Source: Methanosarcina sp. (GTDB taxonomy: Archaea > Halobacteriota > Methanosarcinia > Methanosarcinales > Methanosarcinaceae). From it: DNA of 6,792 bases. Below the pieces are notes generated by a model. The model saw only the letters and a list, made by a program, of their open reading frames with translations. It ran no database searches and was not told where the DNA came from. Shown piece by piece: positions 1-5,203 of this stretch. The translations under genes and the position numbers were made by a program. The stretch is from positions 1 through 6,792 of the forward strand of contig JADGNM010000138.1 of the NCBI GenBank assembly GCA_017883485.1, written 5' to 3'. Positions within the stretch are counted from its first letter, which is position 1. Each line of letters begins with the position of its first letter.

Positions 1-562
1 TTTTTCTGTTAAATTAACTGGAGAATCGTCGATCATTAAAAGTAAATAATACTTTCATGTTTATATATTTTATGTAGATAAAATTAATCTTCTAAATAAA
101 TTGAATACTGTTGAAGAGTAAAAATTCTACCTGACCTTTTAAGCCCTTTAAGTGTAAATTTTTTATAAAAGCTCTCAGTAATATTTCCATAAAAACTCAA
201 TTTCTAATCCTAACCAAAAACCTTTAAAGCTAGTGTTAATACAGGAAACAGACACATTGAAATACAGGTTACAAAATGAGGGAATATACGTAAATACTCC
301 AAAGTCAAATACTTTCTGAATTTGCACGGTGCTTGTACTGAATTTCCGAGGCAAAGGCTTTTTAGGAATCAGAAATCCAGTTCTAATCCATAAATGGTTA
401 ACTAAAGTTCTTAAAAAATGAGCGTAAAACTTAATTAAAATTATTCTTTTCTACCGGATAAAGAATTAAATACAATTTGAATATAAGCGGTTAAGTTGAG
501 TCAAAGTCAAGCTTCAAATAACAGAATATATGTATAGATAGATCAGAAATAAAAAGGGTGAA
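1..562. other. AT-rich non-coding region upstream of enolase
   Basis: No convincing gene is seen on either strand: stop codons are dense in all frames and no ATG with a ribosome site leads into a sizeable reading frame. No tRNA-like or CRISPR-like structure was recognised. Small repeats only: AATACAGG occurs twice about 24 bp apart (237-244 and 261-268), and AGTCAA is tandemly doubled at 499-510. The right end must carry the promoter and leader of enolase. A leader or promoter region this long is common in Methanosarcina, so its length alone is not evidence of a hidden gene. Confidence 0.6.
478..487 (+). promoter_or_regulatory. Candidate TATA box for enolase
   Basis: The AT-rich string TGAATATAAG lies about 80 bp upstream of the enolase start. 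Initiation some 25 bp downstream would give a leader of roughly 55-60 nt. No clear purine-rich BRE precedes it, and another AT-rich string (GAATATATG, near 524-532) is an alternative, so this is a weak call made by eye. Confidence 0.22.
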
Positions 563-565
563 ATG

Positions 566-1849
566 ATGTCGTATATCGGTCTACAGCAGGATTCTGGTTA
601 TAAGATCCAAAAGATACATGCTAGGGAGATCCTGGATTCCAGGGGAAATCCCACTGTTGAAGTTGAAGTTTTTACACCGAAGGGATTTGGCAGAGCCAGT
701 GTCCCTTCAGGGGCTTCCACTGGCACGAATGAAGCCCTTGAACTGCGGGATGGGGATCCTAACAGGTATGGAGGAAAAGGAGTTCTAACCGCTGTTAAGA
801 ATGTAAACACAATAATCCAGAAAGAATTGCTTGGGCTTGATGTGCGAAATCAGCGGGAAATCGATGAGCTGATGATCGAACTCGATGAGACCGATAACAA
901 ATCAAACCTGGGAGCAAACGCGATTCTTGGTGCATCTGTTGCTGTCGCAAAAGCAGCTGCAGACTCCCTCAATGTCCCTCTTTACCGCTATTTTGGGGGC
1001 TCAAATGCTTTTACCCTGCCGGTACCCACAATGAACGTCATAAACGGCGGCAAGCACGCAGGTAATGAACTCGCAATTCAGGAATTCATGATTCAGCCCA
1101 AAGGTGCGGAAACATTCTATGAAGCTCTGCAGTTCGGGGCAGAAATCTACCATACCCTTGGAAAATTACTGGAAAAGAAGTACGGCAGATCCTCTACGAA
1201 TGTGGGCTATGAAGGCGGGTATGCCCCCAAAATGAGCGAGTCTGCCGAAGCCCTTGATGCTCTCGTGCAGGCTATTGAGGAAGCAGGCTACACCGAATCC
1301 GAAGTCACGATTGGGATTGATGCCGCAGCATCCGAGTTCTATGAAGATGAAGTCTACTCAATTGACGGAAAGAAGCTTACTGCTCCGGAATTGATTGATT
1401 ACTACGTCGAACTTGTTAACTCCTATCCCATCCTTTCAATCGAGGATCCCTTCTATGAAGAAGCTTTCGAGGATTTCGAAGCCCTGACCAATGAACTCTG
1501 GGATACGATCATCGTTGGTGACGATCTCTTTGTTACGAATATTGAGAGACTTTCAAAAGGTGTGGATATGGGAGCTGCAAACGCACTCCTTTTAAAGATT
1601 AACCAGATAGGAACACTTTCCGAATCATTTGACGCTGCAAGCATGGCCGCCAGGAACGGCTATACAGTGATTGTAAGCCACCGCTCCGCAGAAACAGAGG
1701 ACACCACAATTTCGGACCTCGCAGTTGCCATCGGGGCAGAAATGATAAAGACCGGAGCCCCAGCCCGTGGCGAAAGGACTGCAAAATACAACCAGCTCCT
1801 TAGAATCGAGGAAGATTTGGGTGAGGTTGCACATTACGTGCAGCTCTAA
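566..1849 (+). CDS. eno: Enolase (phosphopyruvate hydratase)
   Basis: Enolase interconverts 2-phosphoglycerate and phosphoenolpyruvate in the cytoplasm; in a methanogen it serves mainly gluconeogenesis and glycogen turnover. The 427-residue protein has normal family length. Visible family features are the N-terminal [12 protein letters not shown] segment, the SGASTG loop near 48-53, Mg ligands Asp252, Glu293 and Asp319, Glu216, the catalytic base Lys344 in the signature [14 protein letters not shown], His372 and Lys395 in [10 protein letters not shown]. Departures from the bacterial/eukaryotic consensus are VGYEGGYAP (usually VGDEGGFAP) and SHRSAETED (usually SHRSGETED); catalytic residues are kept. 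Two ATGs lie in tandem at 563 and 566. I chose the second because GGTG at 557-560 is then 5 nt away, against 2 nt for the first; the protein then begins [10 protein letters not shown], as in the Methanosarcina enolases I remember. It is a single-gene unit, convergent with the next gene. Confidence 0.97.
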   Translation: MSYIGLQQDSGYKIQKIHAREILDSRGNPTVEVEVFTPKGFGRASVPSGASTGTNEALELRDGDPNRYGGKGVLTAVKNVNTIIQKELLGLDVRNQREIDELMIELDETDNKSNLGANAILGASVAVAKAAADSLNVPLYRYFGGSNAFTLPVPTMNVINGGKHAGNELAIQEFMIQPKGAETFYEALQFGAEIYHTLGKLLEKKYGRSSTNVGYEGGYAPKMSESAEALDALVQAIEEAGYTESEVTIGIDAAASEFYEDEVYSIDGKKLTAPELIDYYVELVNSYPILSIEDPFYEEAFEDFEALTNELWDTIIVGDDLFVTNIERLSKGVDMGAANALLLKINQIGTLSESFDAASMAARNGYTVIVSHRSAETEDTTISDLAVAIGAEMIKTGAPARGERTAKYNQLLRIEEDLGEVAHYVQL

Positions 1850-1851
1850 CA

Positions 1852-1921
1852 TTTTTACGTTCCAACCTTTTTACTTCGTTTCTTTTCTTTATTTTTCTAT
1901 CTTCCTTTCTTCCATTTCGTT
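1852..1921 (+). terminator. Pyrimidine-rich tract, likely enolase terminator
   Basis: Directly after the enolase stop is a roughly 70-bp stretch, almost free of G on this strand, with several T runs (TTTTT at 1853-1857, 1868-1872 and 1891-1895). Oligo-T tracts without a strong hairpin are the usual archaeal intrinsic terminator. It fills nearly the whole gap between two convergent genes. For the opposite gene the same tract reads as purines, so it would not serve as that gene's T-tract. Confidence 0.6.
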
Positions 1922-1923
1922 AT

Positions 1924-2736
1924 TTAAACAATTCCAATCATCTTCAGCCCTGTATACGTCATCAGGAGTACGAAAAGGTGTTTCAGGTGTTCAGGATTTA
2001 TAAGATGGGCAAGGTCCGATCCTTTCCTTGCTGCAAGAAATCCCGGAATTGCAAGTAATATCCAGTTAAGAAGGTTGACATAACCAAGAGAATAAGAGGG
2101 AAGTCCGGGTTGTCCCCAGCCATTGATTATATACCCGATTGACCCTCCAAAGGAAGTAAATATTATTACCGCAGCCGAGGTCCCGACAGCTTTCAGCATG
2201 TCAAAATGCAGAAAAATTAGCATGATTGGAACTGCAATTACGCCTCCCCCGATCCCTAGAAGTCCTGAAAAGAAGCCTATCAGGATTCCGGCATAAACAT
2301 AAGATGCCGAATTGAGGCTTATTTCGTTCATTTCAGTTACAGCAGGCGTCATATAAGTTCTGAGTGCCCCAATTATGACAACAGCTCCGAAAATCTTGCT
2401 CAATATAGATGCCGGCAGGTGAGAAGCCACTGCTGCCCCCCCGAAACTGGCAAGCAATCCGGACATGCCCATAATTTTGGCCTGCTTCCAGAGCACTGCT
2501 CGCTTTTGCTGATATTTTAGAACTACGCTTGTAGCGTTTGGCAAAATAACAAAGAGGCTTGTCCCGAGAGCTATCCTTATAGCAAGGTCCGGCTCAAGTC
2601 CCGTTTCCTGCAAAAGCCAGTACTGGACAGGGGACATGATAAAGCCTCCTCCCACGCCCAGCAGACCTGTGATGACGCCTGCAAAAGCGCCTGTGAGAAC
2701 AAGGATTCCAAGATAAAGTGGTTCTGTAGGAGTCAT
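1924..2736 (-). CDS. TauE/SafE family sulfite/anion permease-like membrane protein
   Basis: A 270-residue polytopic membrane protein of the TauE/SafE family (formerly DUF81). Members move small anions, such as sulfite, sulfoacetate or other organosulfur compounds, across the cytoplasmic membrane; the substrate here cannot be read from sequence. The internal duplication is clear: GLLGVGGG at 24-31 followed by a proline-containing helix (MSPVQ), and GLLGIGGG at 158-165 followed by AVPIM, with matching ALGTS (56-60) and AVGTSA (183-188) motifs about 20-30 residues later. About eight hydrophobic segments are visible, and there is no separate signal peptide. The ATG at 2736 is preceded only by a weak GGA at about 4 nt, but no other start precedes the first membrane segment. 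The gene stands alone, convergent with enolase. Family assignment is firm; the substrate is unknown. Confidence 0.9.
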   Translation of the reverse strand: MTPTEPLYLGILVLTGAFAGVITGLLGVGGGFIMSPVQYWLLQETGLEPDLAIRIALGTSLFVILPNATSVVLKYQQKRAVLWKQAKIMGMSGLLASFGGAAVASHLPASILSKIFGAVVIIGALRTYMTPAVTEMNEISLNSASYVYAGILIGFFSGLLGIGGGVIAVPIMLIFLHFDMLKAVGTSAAVIIFTSFGGSIGYIINGWGQPGLPSYSLGYVNLLNWILLAIPGFLAARKGSDLAHLINPEHLKHLFVLLMTYTGLKMIGIV

Positions 2737-2920
2737 TTCCGGTTAATACTCTATCTTAATTCTCCGATTTGAGAACAAGCTTATTATTGCTTCCTCTTAT
2801 TGTTCCTACATGAATAGAGGGTTATTTAAGTTATGGTATAGGGCTGAAGATAAAAGTGCTATTGCCAATGGCCGACTGTCAAATTACTACTGTCAGTGGA
2901 AAAGTTATTGGTCACAACAT

Positions 2921-2940
2921 TTTTCGGATAGGCTCTTAAT
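2921..2940 (+). repeat. 20-bp direct repeat, copy 1 (IS-end-like)
   Basis: The sequence TTTTCGGATAGGCTCTTAAT is exactly repeated at 3938-3957 in the same orientation. Read on the other strand it begins TTAAGAGCCTATCCGAAAA. That resembles the GAGCCTATCC-type terminal inverted repeats of IS5-like elements next to a TTA/TTAA target, from general memory of such ends. It lies 25 bp past the stop codon of the ABC-2 permease. No transposase is visible nearby. Confidence 0.75.
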
Positions 2941-2965
2941 TTTATTTATAAAGAATATCGGATGC

Positions 2966-3718
2966 TTATGCCTCCATCTTCGAAAAAAGAATTATCCCGA
3001 TTGCGCAGACAAGAGCAGATAGTGTACCTATTACTACCAGGTCATTGTAAATGCCGAAAGTACTCATACCCACAACAGCTCCCCTCAAGCCATCGACGCC
3101 GTAGGTGAGGGGATTGATTCTGCTTATTAAATAAATTGGAGTAGGTAGATTTTGAAGGGGAAAGAGGGCGCCGGACAGGAAAAAAATGGGCATGATAAGG
3201 AAATTCAATATCACCTGGTAACCTTGAAAATCTTTCAATTTTGAGGCAATAGCAAGCCCAAGACCTGTAAAGAAAATGGCTATCAGAAACATGAAAGTTA
3301 ACCCTAGAAAAAGGCTACCCAGACTTTGAATCCTGAACCCGAGCAAATATGTCATGCCCAGTACTATTAAACCCTGAATTATAGCTATGGTTGCCCCTCC
3401 AAGGGTTTTCCCGATCATGATTTCGGCCCTTGAAATCGGAGCTACGAGAGTTTCTTTAAGAAATCCGAACTGGCGATCCCAGATAACCTCAAGACCTGAA
3501 AAAACAGATGTAAAGAGAATTGCCATGGCAATAATCCCTGGGGTCAGAAAATCCATGTAGTTTGCCCCTCCACTAACTTTTGAATACATAGGTCCGAATC
3601 CAAATATGAAAGAGACCCAAAAAACGAGGGGTCGGCCAAGAGAACTTATCAGCCTTGATCTCGAGCGCCAGTAATGTTTGAGCTGCCTAAGAATAAGGAT
3701 GTAGATAACTTCAATCAT
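2966..3718 (-). CDS. ABC-2 type transporter permease (DrrB-like)
   Basis: Membrane subunit of an ABC-2 family exporter, expected to pair with a separate ATPase to export a drug, lipid or polysaccharide-like compound. The 250-residue protein has the family layout: a cytosolic N-terminus (RQLKHYWRSRSR, 11-22), a first membrane segment near 30-42, then GIIAMAILFTSVFSG. Next come the ATPase-coupling stretch FGFLKETLVAPISR (84-97) and the conserved MPIFFLSGALFPLQNLP followed by INPLTYGVDGLRG (176-213), about six membrane segments in all. The start was set at the ATG at 3718 because GGAGG (3731-3727) sits 8 nt before it. A GTG at 3733 also opens the frame, but it overlaps that ribosome site. No ATPase gene is adjacent on either side, unlike most ABC-2 operons, so it must borrow one encoded elsewhere or be a relic. 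The reading frame itself shows no damage. Confidence 0.9.
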   Translation of the reverse strand: MIEVIYILILRQLKHYWRSRSRLISSLGRPLVFWVSFIFGFGPMYSKVSGGANYMDFLTPGIIAMAILFTSVFSGLEVIWDRQFGFLKETLVAPISRAEIMIGKTLGGATIAIIQGLIVLGMTYLLGFRIQSLGSLFLGLTFMFLIAIFFTGLGLAIASKLKDFQGYQVILNFLIMPIFFLSGALFPLQNLPTPIYLISRINPLTYGVDGLRGAVVGMSTFGIYNDLVVIGTLSALVCAIGIILFSKMEA

Positions 3719-3775
3719 TATCTTATCCTCCACATGCCCTGCATTGTTCCAAAAGATCTGTCTCTGCTAGCACAT

Positions 3776-3791
3776 GACTTTAAATTAAGTC
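3776..3791. promoter_or_regulatory. Near-palindrome upstream of ABC-2 permease
   Basis: GACTTTAAATTAAGTC has perfect 5-bp arms (GACTT/AAGTC) around a 6-bp AT centre. It lies about 60 bp upstream of the permease start, between that start and the candidate TATA box, where an archaeal repressor site would be expected. Function is inferred from position only. Confidence 0.25.
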
Positions 3792-3833
3792 AAAAGATTT
3801 CCATTAACTGTATTAATTATTTGAGGTCCATAC

Positions 3834-3843
3834 ATTATAAATT
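3834..3843 (-). promoter_or_regulatory. Candidate TATA box for ABC-2 permease
   Basis: On the minus strand the string ATTTATAATG resembles an archaeal TATA box. It lies about 115 bp upstream of the permease start, so transcription would begin near 3810 with a leader of about 90 nt. The background is AT-rich, so chance occurrence is likely. Confidence 0.22.
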
Positions 3844-3937
3844 TTTCCAGCTTATGTTTTAGCAGATAACTGCGATTCAAGGTGATATAAAGTAACGAAA
3901 AAAAGAAATATCAGGCGCAGCTACGAGATATGATGAC

Positions 3938-3957
3938 TTTTCGGATAGGCTCTTAAT
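3938..3957 (+). repeat. 20-bp direct repeat, copy 2 (IS-end-like)
   Basis: An exact second copy of TTTTCGGATAGGCTCTTAAT, offset 1,017 bp from copy 1. The bases flanking the two copies differ on both sides, so the similarity stops sharply at the 20-mer. That is what one expects of a short terminal or recognition sequence rather than of a larger duplication. Confidence 0.75.
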
Positions 3958-4111
3958 ACATATTGAGTTAAACGTAAAAACTAGAAAGATAATTACTCTG
4001 TGCGATAGATACTTATGGTGATTTAGATGTTATCAACCCAATAATATCGTAAATCAGTAAATTCCATGCATTTACAAATTATTCAGCATATAGAAGTTAA
4101 GAGGCGCTCTC

Positions 4112-4756
4112 ATGATTGAAATAAAATTACATGGTACATACAATATTTATTATGCAATTCTGGGAATGAGAAATCCCATGAATTCCTGGCATCAGATGGA
4201 CAGCAGTGAGCCTGACCAGGCAGGAAACTGTAAGCTTGGAGAAAAAGACCTGAACCTTGCCCAGCGCCTGACCCTCGCGGGAACCGAACACGGTAAATTC
4301 TTAAGGTTCATTACGGTCTGTTTCGATCTGACAGCTCCTCTCTACTGGTGGAAGGAGTTTGACACTTACAAGTTCGCAGAAAAGACCTCCTGCTCCACAA
4401 TGCATAAGCTGACCAGCAGAGACCTGGCTCCTCATGATTTTTCCTTTGACGTACTGACAGAGCACAGGAATGCCCAGATCCGGCATCTCAATGACCTCAT
4501 AAAAGCCTACAAATCCCGCGAGGGAGACCGCGAGGAAGACAATGCATATCGGAAAGCCGTTTTCAGGGAACTCATTCAGGACCTTCCGAGCGCTTACATG
4601 CAGAAACGGACAATCATTACCAACTACGCCGAACTCCGGAATATTTATTTCCAGCGCCGCACTCATAAGCTTGATGAGTGGAGGGAGTTCTGCAACTGGA
4701 TTAAGGAAACGCTGCCGTACGCAGAAGAGCTAATTTGCCTGGAAAAGAAAGAATAA
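4112..4756 (+). CDS. Phage-family conserved protein, possible distant ThyX-like fold
   Basis: A soluble 214-residue protein with no signal peptide or membrane segment. I recognise it as belonging to a conserved family frequent in Firmicutes genomes and phages, usually annotated as hypothetical. Hallmarks are GMRNPMNSW (18-26), GEKDLNLAQRL (43-53), AGTEHGKFLR (56-65), TAPLYWWKEFDTYK (74-87), CSTMHK (94-99), LPSAY (158-162) and NYAELRNIYFQRRTHKLDEW (171-190), then FCNWI. The order (EH..F..F, then a polar patch ending S.MH, then LP..., N..L...Y..R...DEW) parallels flavin-dependent thymidylate synthase ThyX. The ThyX signature RHRxxSxNExSxR is absent, so ThyX chemistry should not be assumed; this link is my inference. 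The ATG at 4112 has GAGG 7 nt upstream. The gene stands alone, and its GC content is similar to enolase, so base composition gives no sign of recent transfer. Confidence 0.85.
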   Translation: MIEIKLHGTYNIYYAILGMRNPMNSWHQMDSSEPDQAGNCKLGEKDLNLAQRLTLAGTEHGKFLRFITVCFDLTAPLYWWKEFDTYKFAEKTSCSTMHKLTSRDLAPHDFSFDVLTEHRNAQIRHLNDLIKAYKSREGDREEDNAYRKAVFRELIQDLPSAYMQKRTIITNYAELRNIYFQRRTHKLDEWREFCNWIKETLPYAEELICLEKKE

Positions 4757-4845
4757 GGCCGGAAATATTTTAGTATCTCCTTTATTCTTGATTTAGTGGC
4801 CCCGTTGAACCGGAAACGAATTGATTTCTAAACCCCGGGCTCTCA

Positions 4846-4863
4846 CCGGTCGCTTGCGATCGG
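4846..4863 (+). terminator. GC-rich hairpin, possible terminator of the 4112-4756 gene
   Basis: CCGGTCG pairs with CGATCGG (one G-U wobble in RNA) across a CTTG loop, giving a 7-bp stem, followed by TTTCCTT and then AT-rich DNA. It lies 90 bp past the stop codon. It could end the upstream transcript, protect its 3' end, or be a copy of a dispersed palindromic repeat. Classical hairpin terminators are uncommon in archaea, so the role is uncertain. Confidence 0.4.
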
Positions 4864-4996
4864 CCTTTCCTTAAAATTTATTGAAAAAAAGGGAAGAATA
4901 TGGAAAAAACGAAAATTTGATCATTGAGCTACATTTTTGTAAGCACTGCCATTTGAAATATGATCCTAGCTTCTATTTTTTTAACTAGCCTTTTAT

Positions 4997-5132
4997 AAAG
5001 AGTTGAAACCTGATTTATCGATTGATCACTCACTTCTTCCCATGTTAACCTCATTAAAATATGTTTAACATTTTGTAAATATTAATACATTTGAAAACAT
5101 GTTTCTTTTCTTGTCACACTTTTCAACTCTTT
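4997..5132. repeat. 12-bp inverted repeat pair
   Basis: AAAGAGTTGAAA (4997-5008) is the exact reverse complement of TTTCAACTCTTT (5121-5132), with 112 bp between them. Being an exact match within such a short non-coding span, it may form a long stem or be paired protein sites. AT-rich sequence raises the chance rate, and no target duplication was found. Confidence 0.45.
5041..5104. promoter_or_regulatory. Cluster of ATGTT/AACAT palindromes upstream of CHAT gene
   Basis: Three symmetric strings occur within 64 bp: CATGTTAAC (5041-5049, imperfect), ATGTTTAACAT (5061-5071, perfect 5-bp arms around one base) and AAACATGTTT (5095-5104, perfect). They share a half-site and lie about 100-160 bp upstream of the CHAT start, upstream of its candidate TATA box. 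They could be operator sites for a transcription factor; this is inference from symmetry and position. Confidence 0.3.
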
Positions 5133-5146
5133 TTTATTATTTTAAT

Positions 5147-5155
5147 CTAAATATA
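5147..5155 (+). promoter_or_regulatory. Candidate TATA box for the CHAT-STAND gene
   Basis: CTAAATATA lies about 50 bp upstream of the TTG start, which would place initiation near 5178-5180 and give a leader of about 25 nt. A second AT string (TAAATTTATT, 5161-5170) is a weaker alternative. No BRE is evident. Confidence 0.3.
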
Positions 5156-5203
5156 CACTTTAAATTTATTAAGTAGTATGCCCAAATAGTGCTGGTGATA
5201 ATT

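Larger units (their letters stand above)
3719..4111. other. Non-coding region between divergent genes
   Basis: No supported gene is seen in 393 bp separating the leftward permease and the rightward phage-type protein. It holds the permease ribosome site (3727-3731), a near-palindrome at 3776-3791, a possible leftward TATA box at 3834-3843 and the second copy of the 20-bp repeat (3938-3957). The ATPase gene expected upstream of the permease is not here, even as a recognisable fragment. The rest is AT-rich with no structure I can name. Confidence 0.55.
4757..5203. other. Non-coding region between phage-type gene and CHAT gene
   Basis: No gene is supported in these 447 bp. The first 110 bp are relatively GC-rich and hold a strong hairpin (4846-4863). 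The remainder is very AT-rich and carries a 12-bp inverted repeat (4997-5008 with 5121-5132), three palindromes sharing an ATGTT/AACAT half-site (5041-5104) and a likely TATA box for the CHAT gene. The density of symmetric elements is greater than in the other gaps of this window. Confidence 0.55.

Noticed and set aside
1..562. Possible riboswitch, tRNA or small gene in the long enolase leader
   Set aside because: No conserved aptamer core, cloverleaf or coherent short reading frame could be traced by eye; only AT-rich sequence and tiny repeats are present.
1767..2003. 78-codon plus-strand frame spanning the end of enolase and the convergent gene
   Set aside because: It overlaps two well-supported genes, and its middle is just translation of the pyrimidine-rich tract.
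2810..3022. 70-codon plus-strand reading frame overlapping the 3' end of the ABC-2 permease
   Set aside because: It has no recognisable domain, overlaps the permease gene antisense and runs through the 20-bp repeat. Its composition looks like chance translation of non-coding DNA. It could conceal a relic transposase tail, but nothing supports that.
3674..3862. 62-codon plus-strand reading frame across the permease start region
   Set aside because: It is antisense to the permease N-terminus and ribosome site, has no ribosome site of its own and no family resemblance.
2921..3957. A complete insertion sequence bounded by the two 20-bp repeats
   Set aside because: IS ends should be inverted and enclose a transposase. 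These copies are direct and enclose a transporter permease.
4301..4666. 121-codon minus-strand frame inside the phage-type gene
   Set aside because: It lies wholly antisense within a gene with strong family motifs. It stays open by mirror codon bias and has no motif or ribosome site.
5178..5189. ATG CCC AAA TAG just before the CHAT gene, a possible start or upstream mini-ORF
   Set aside because: It is out of frame with the CHAT protein and stops after three codons. A leader-peptide role is unsupported.
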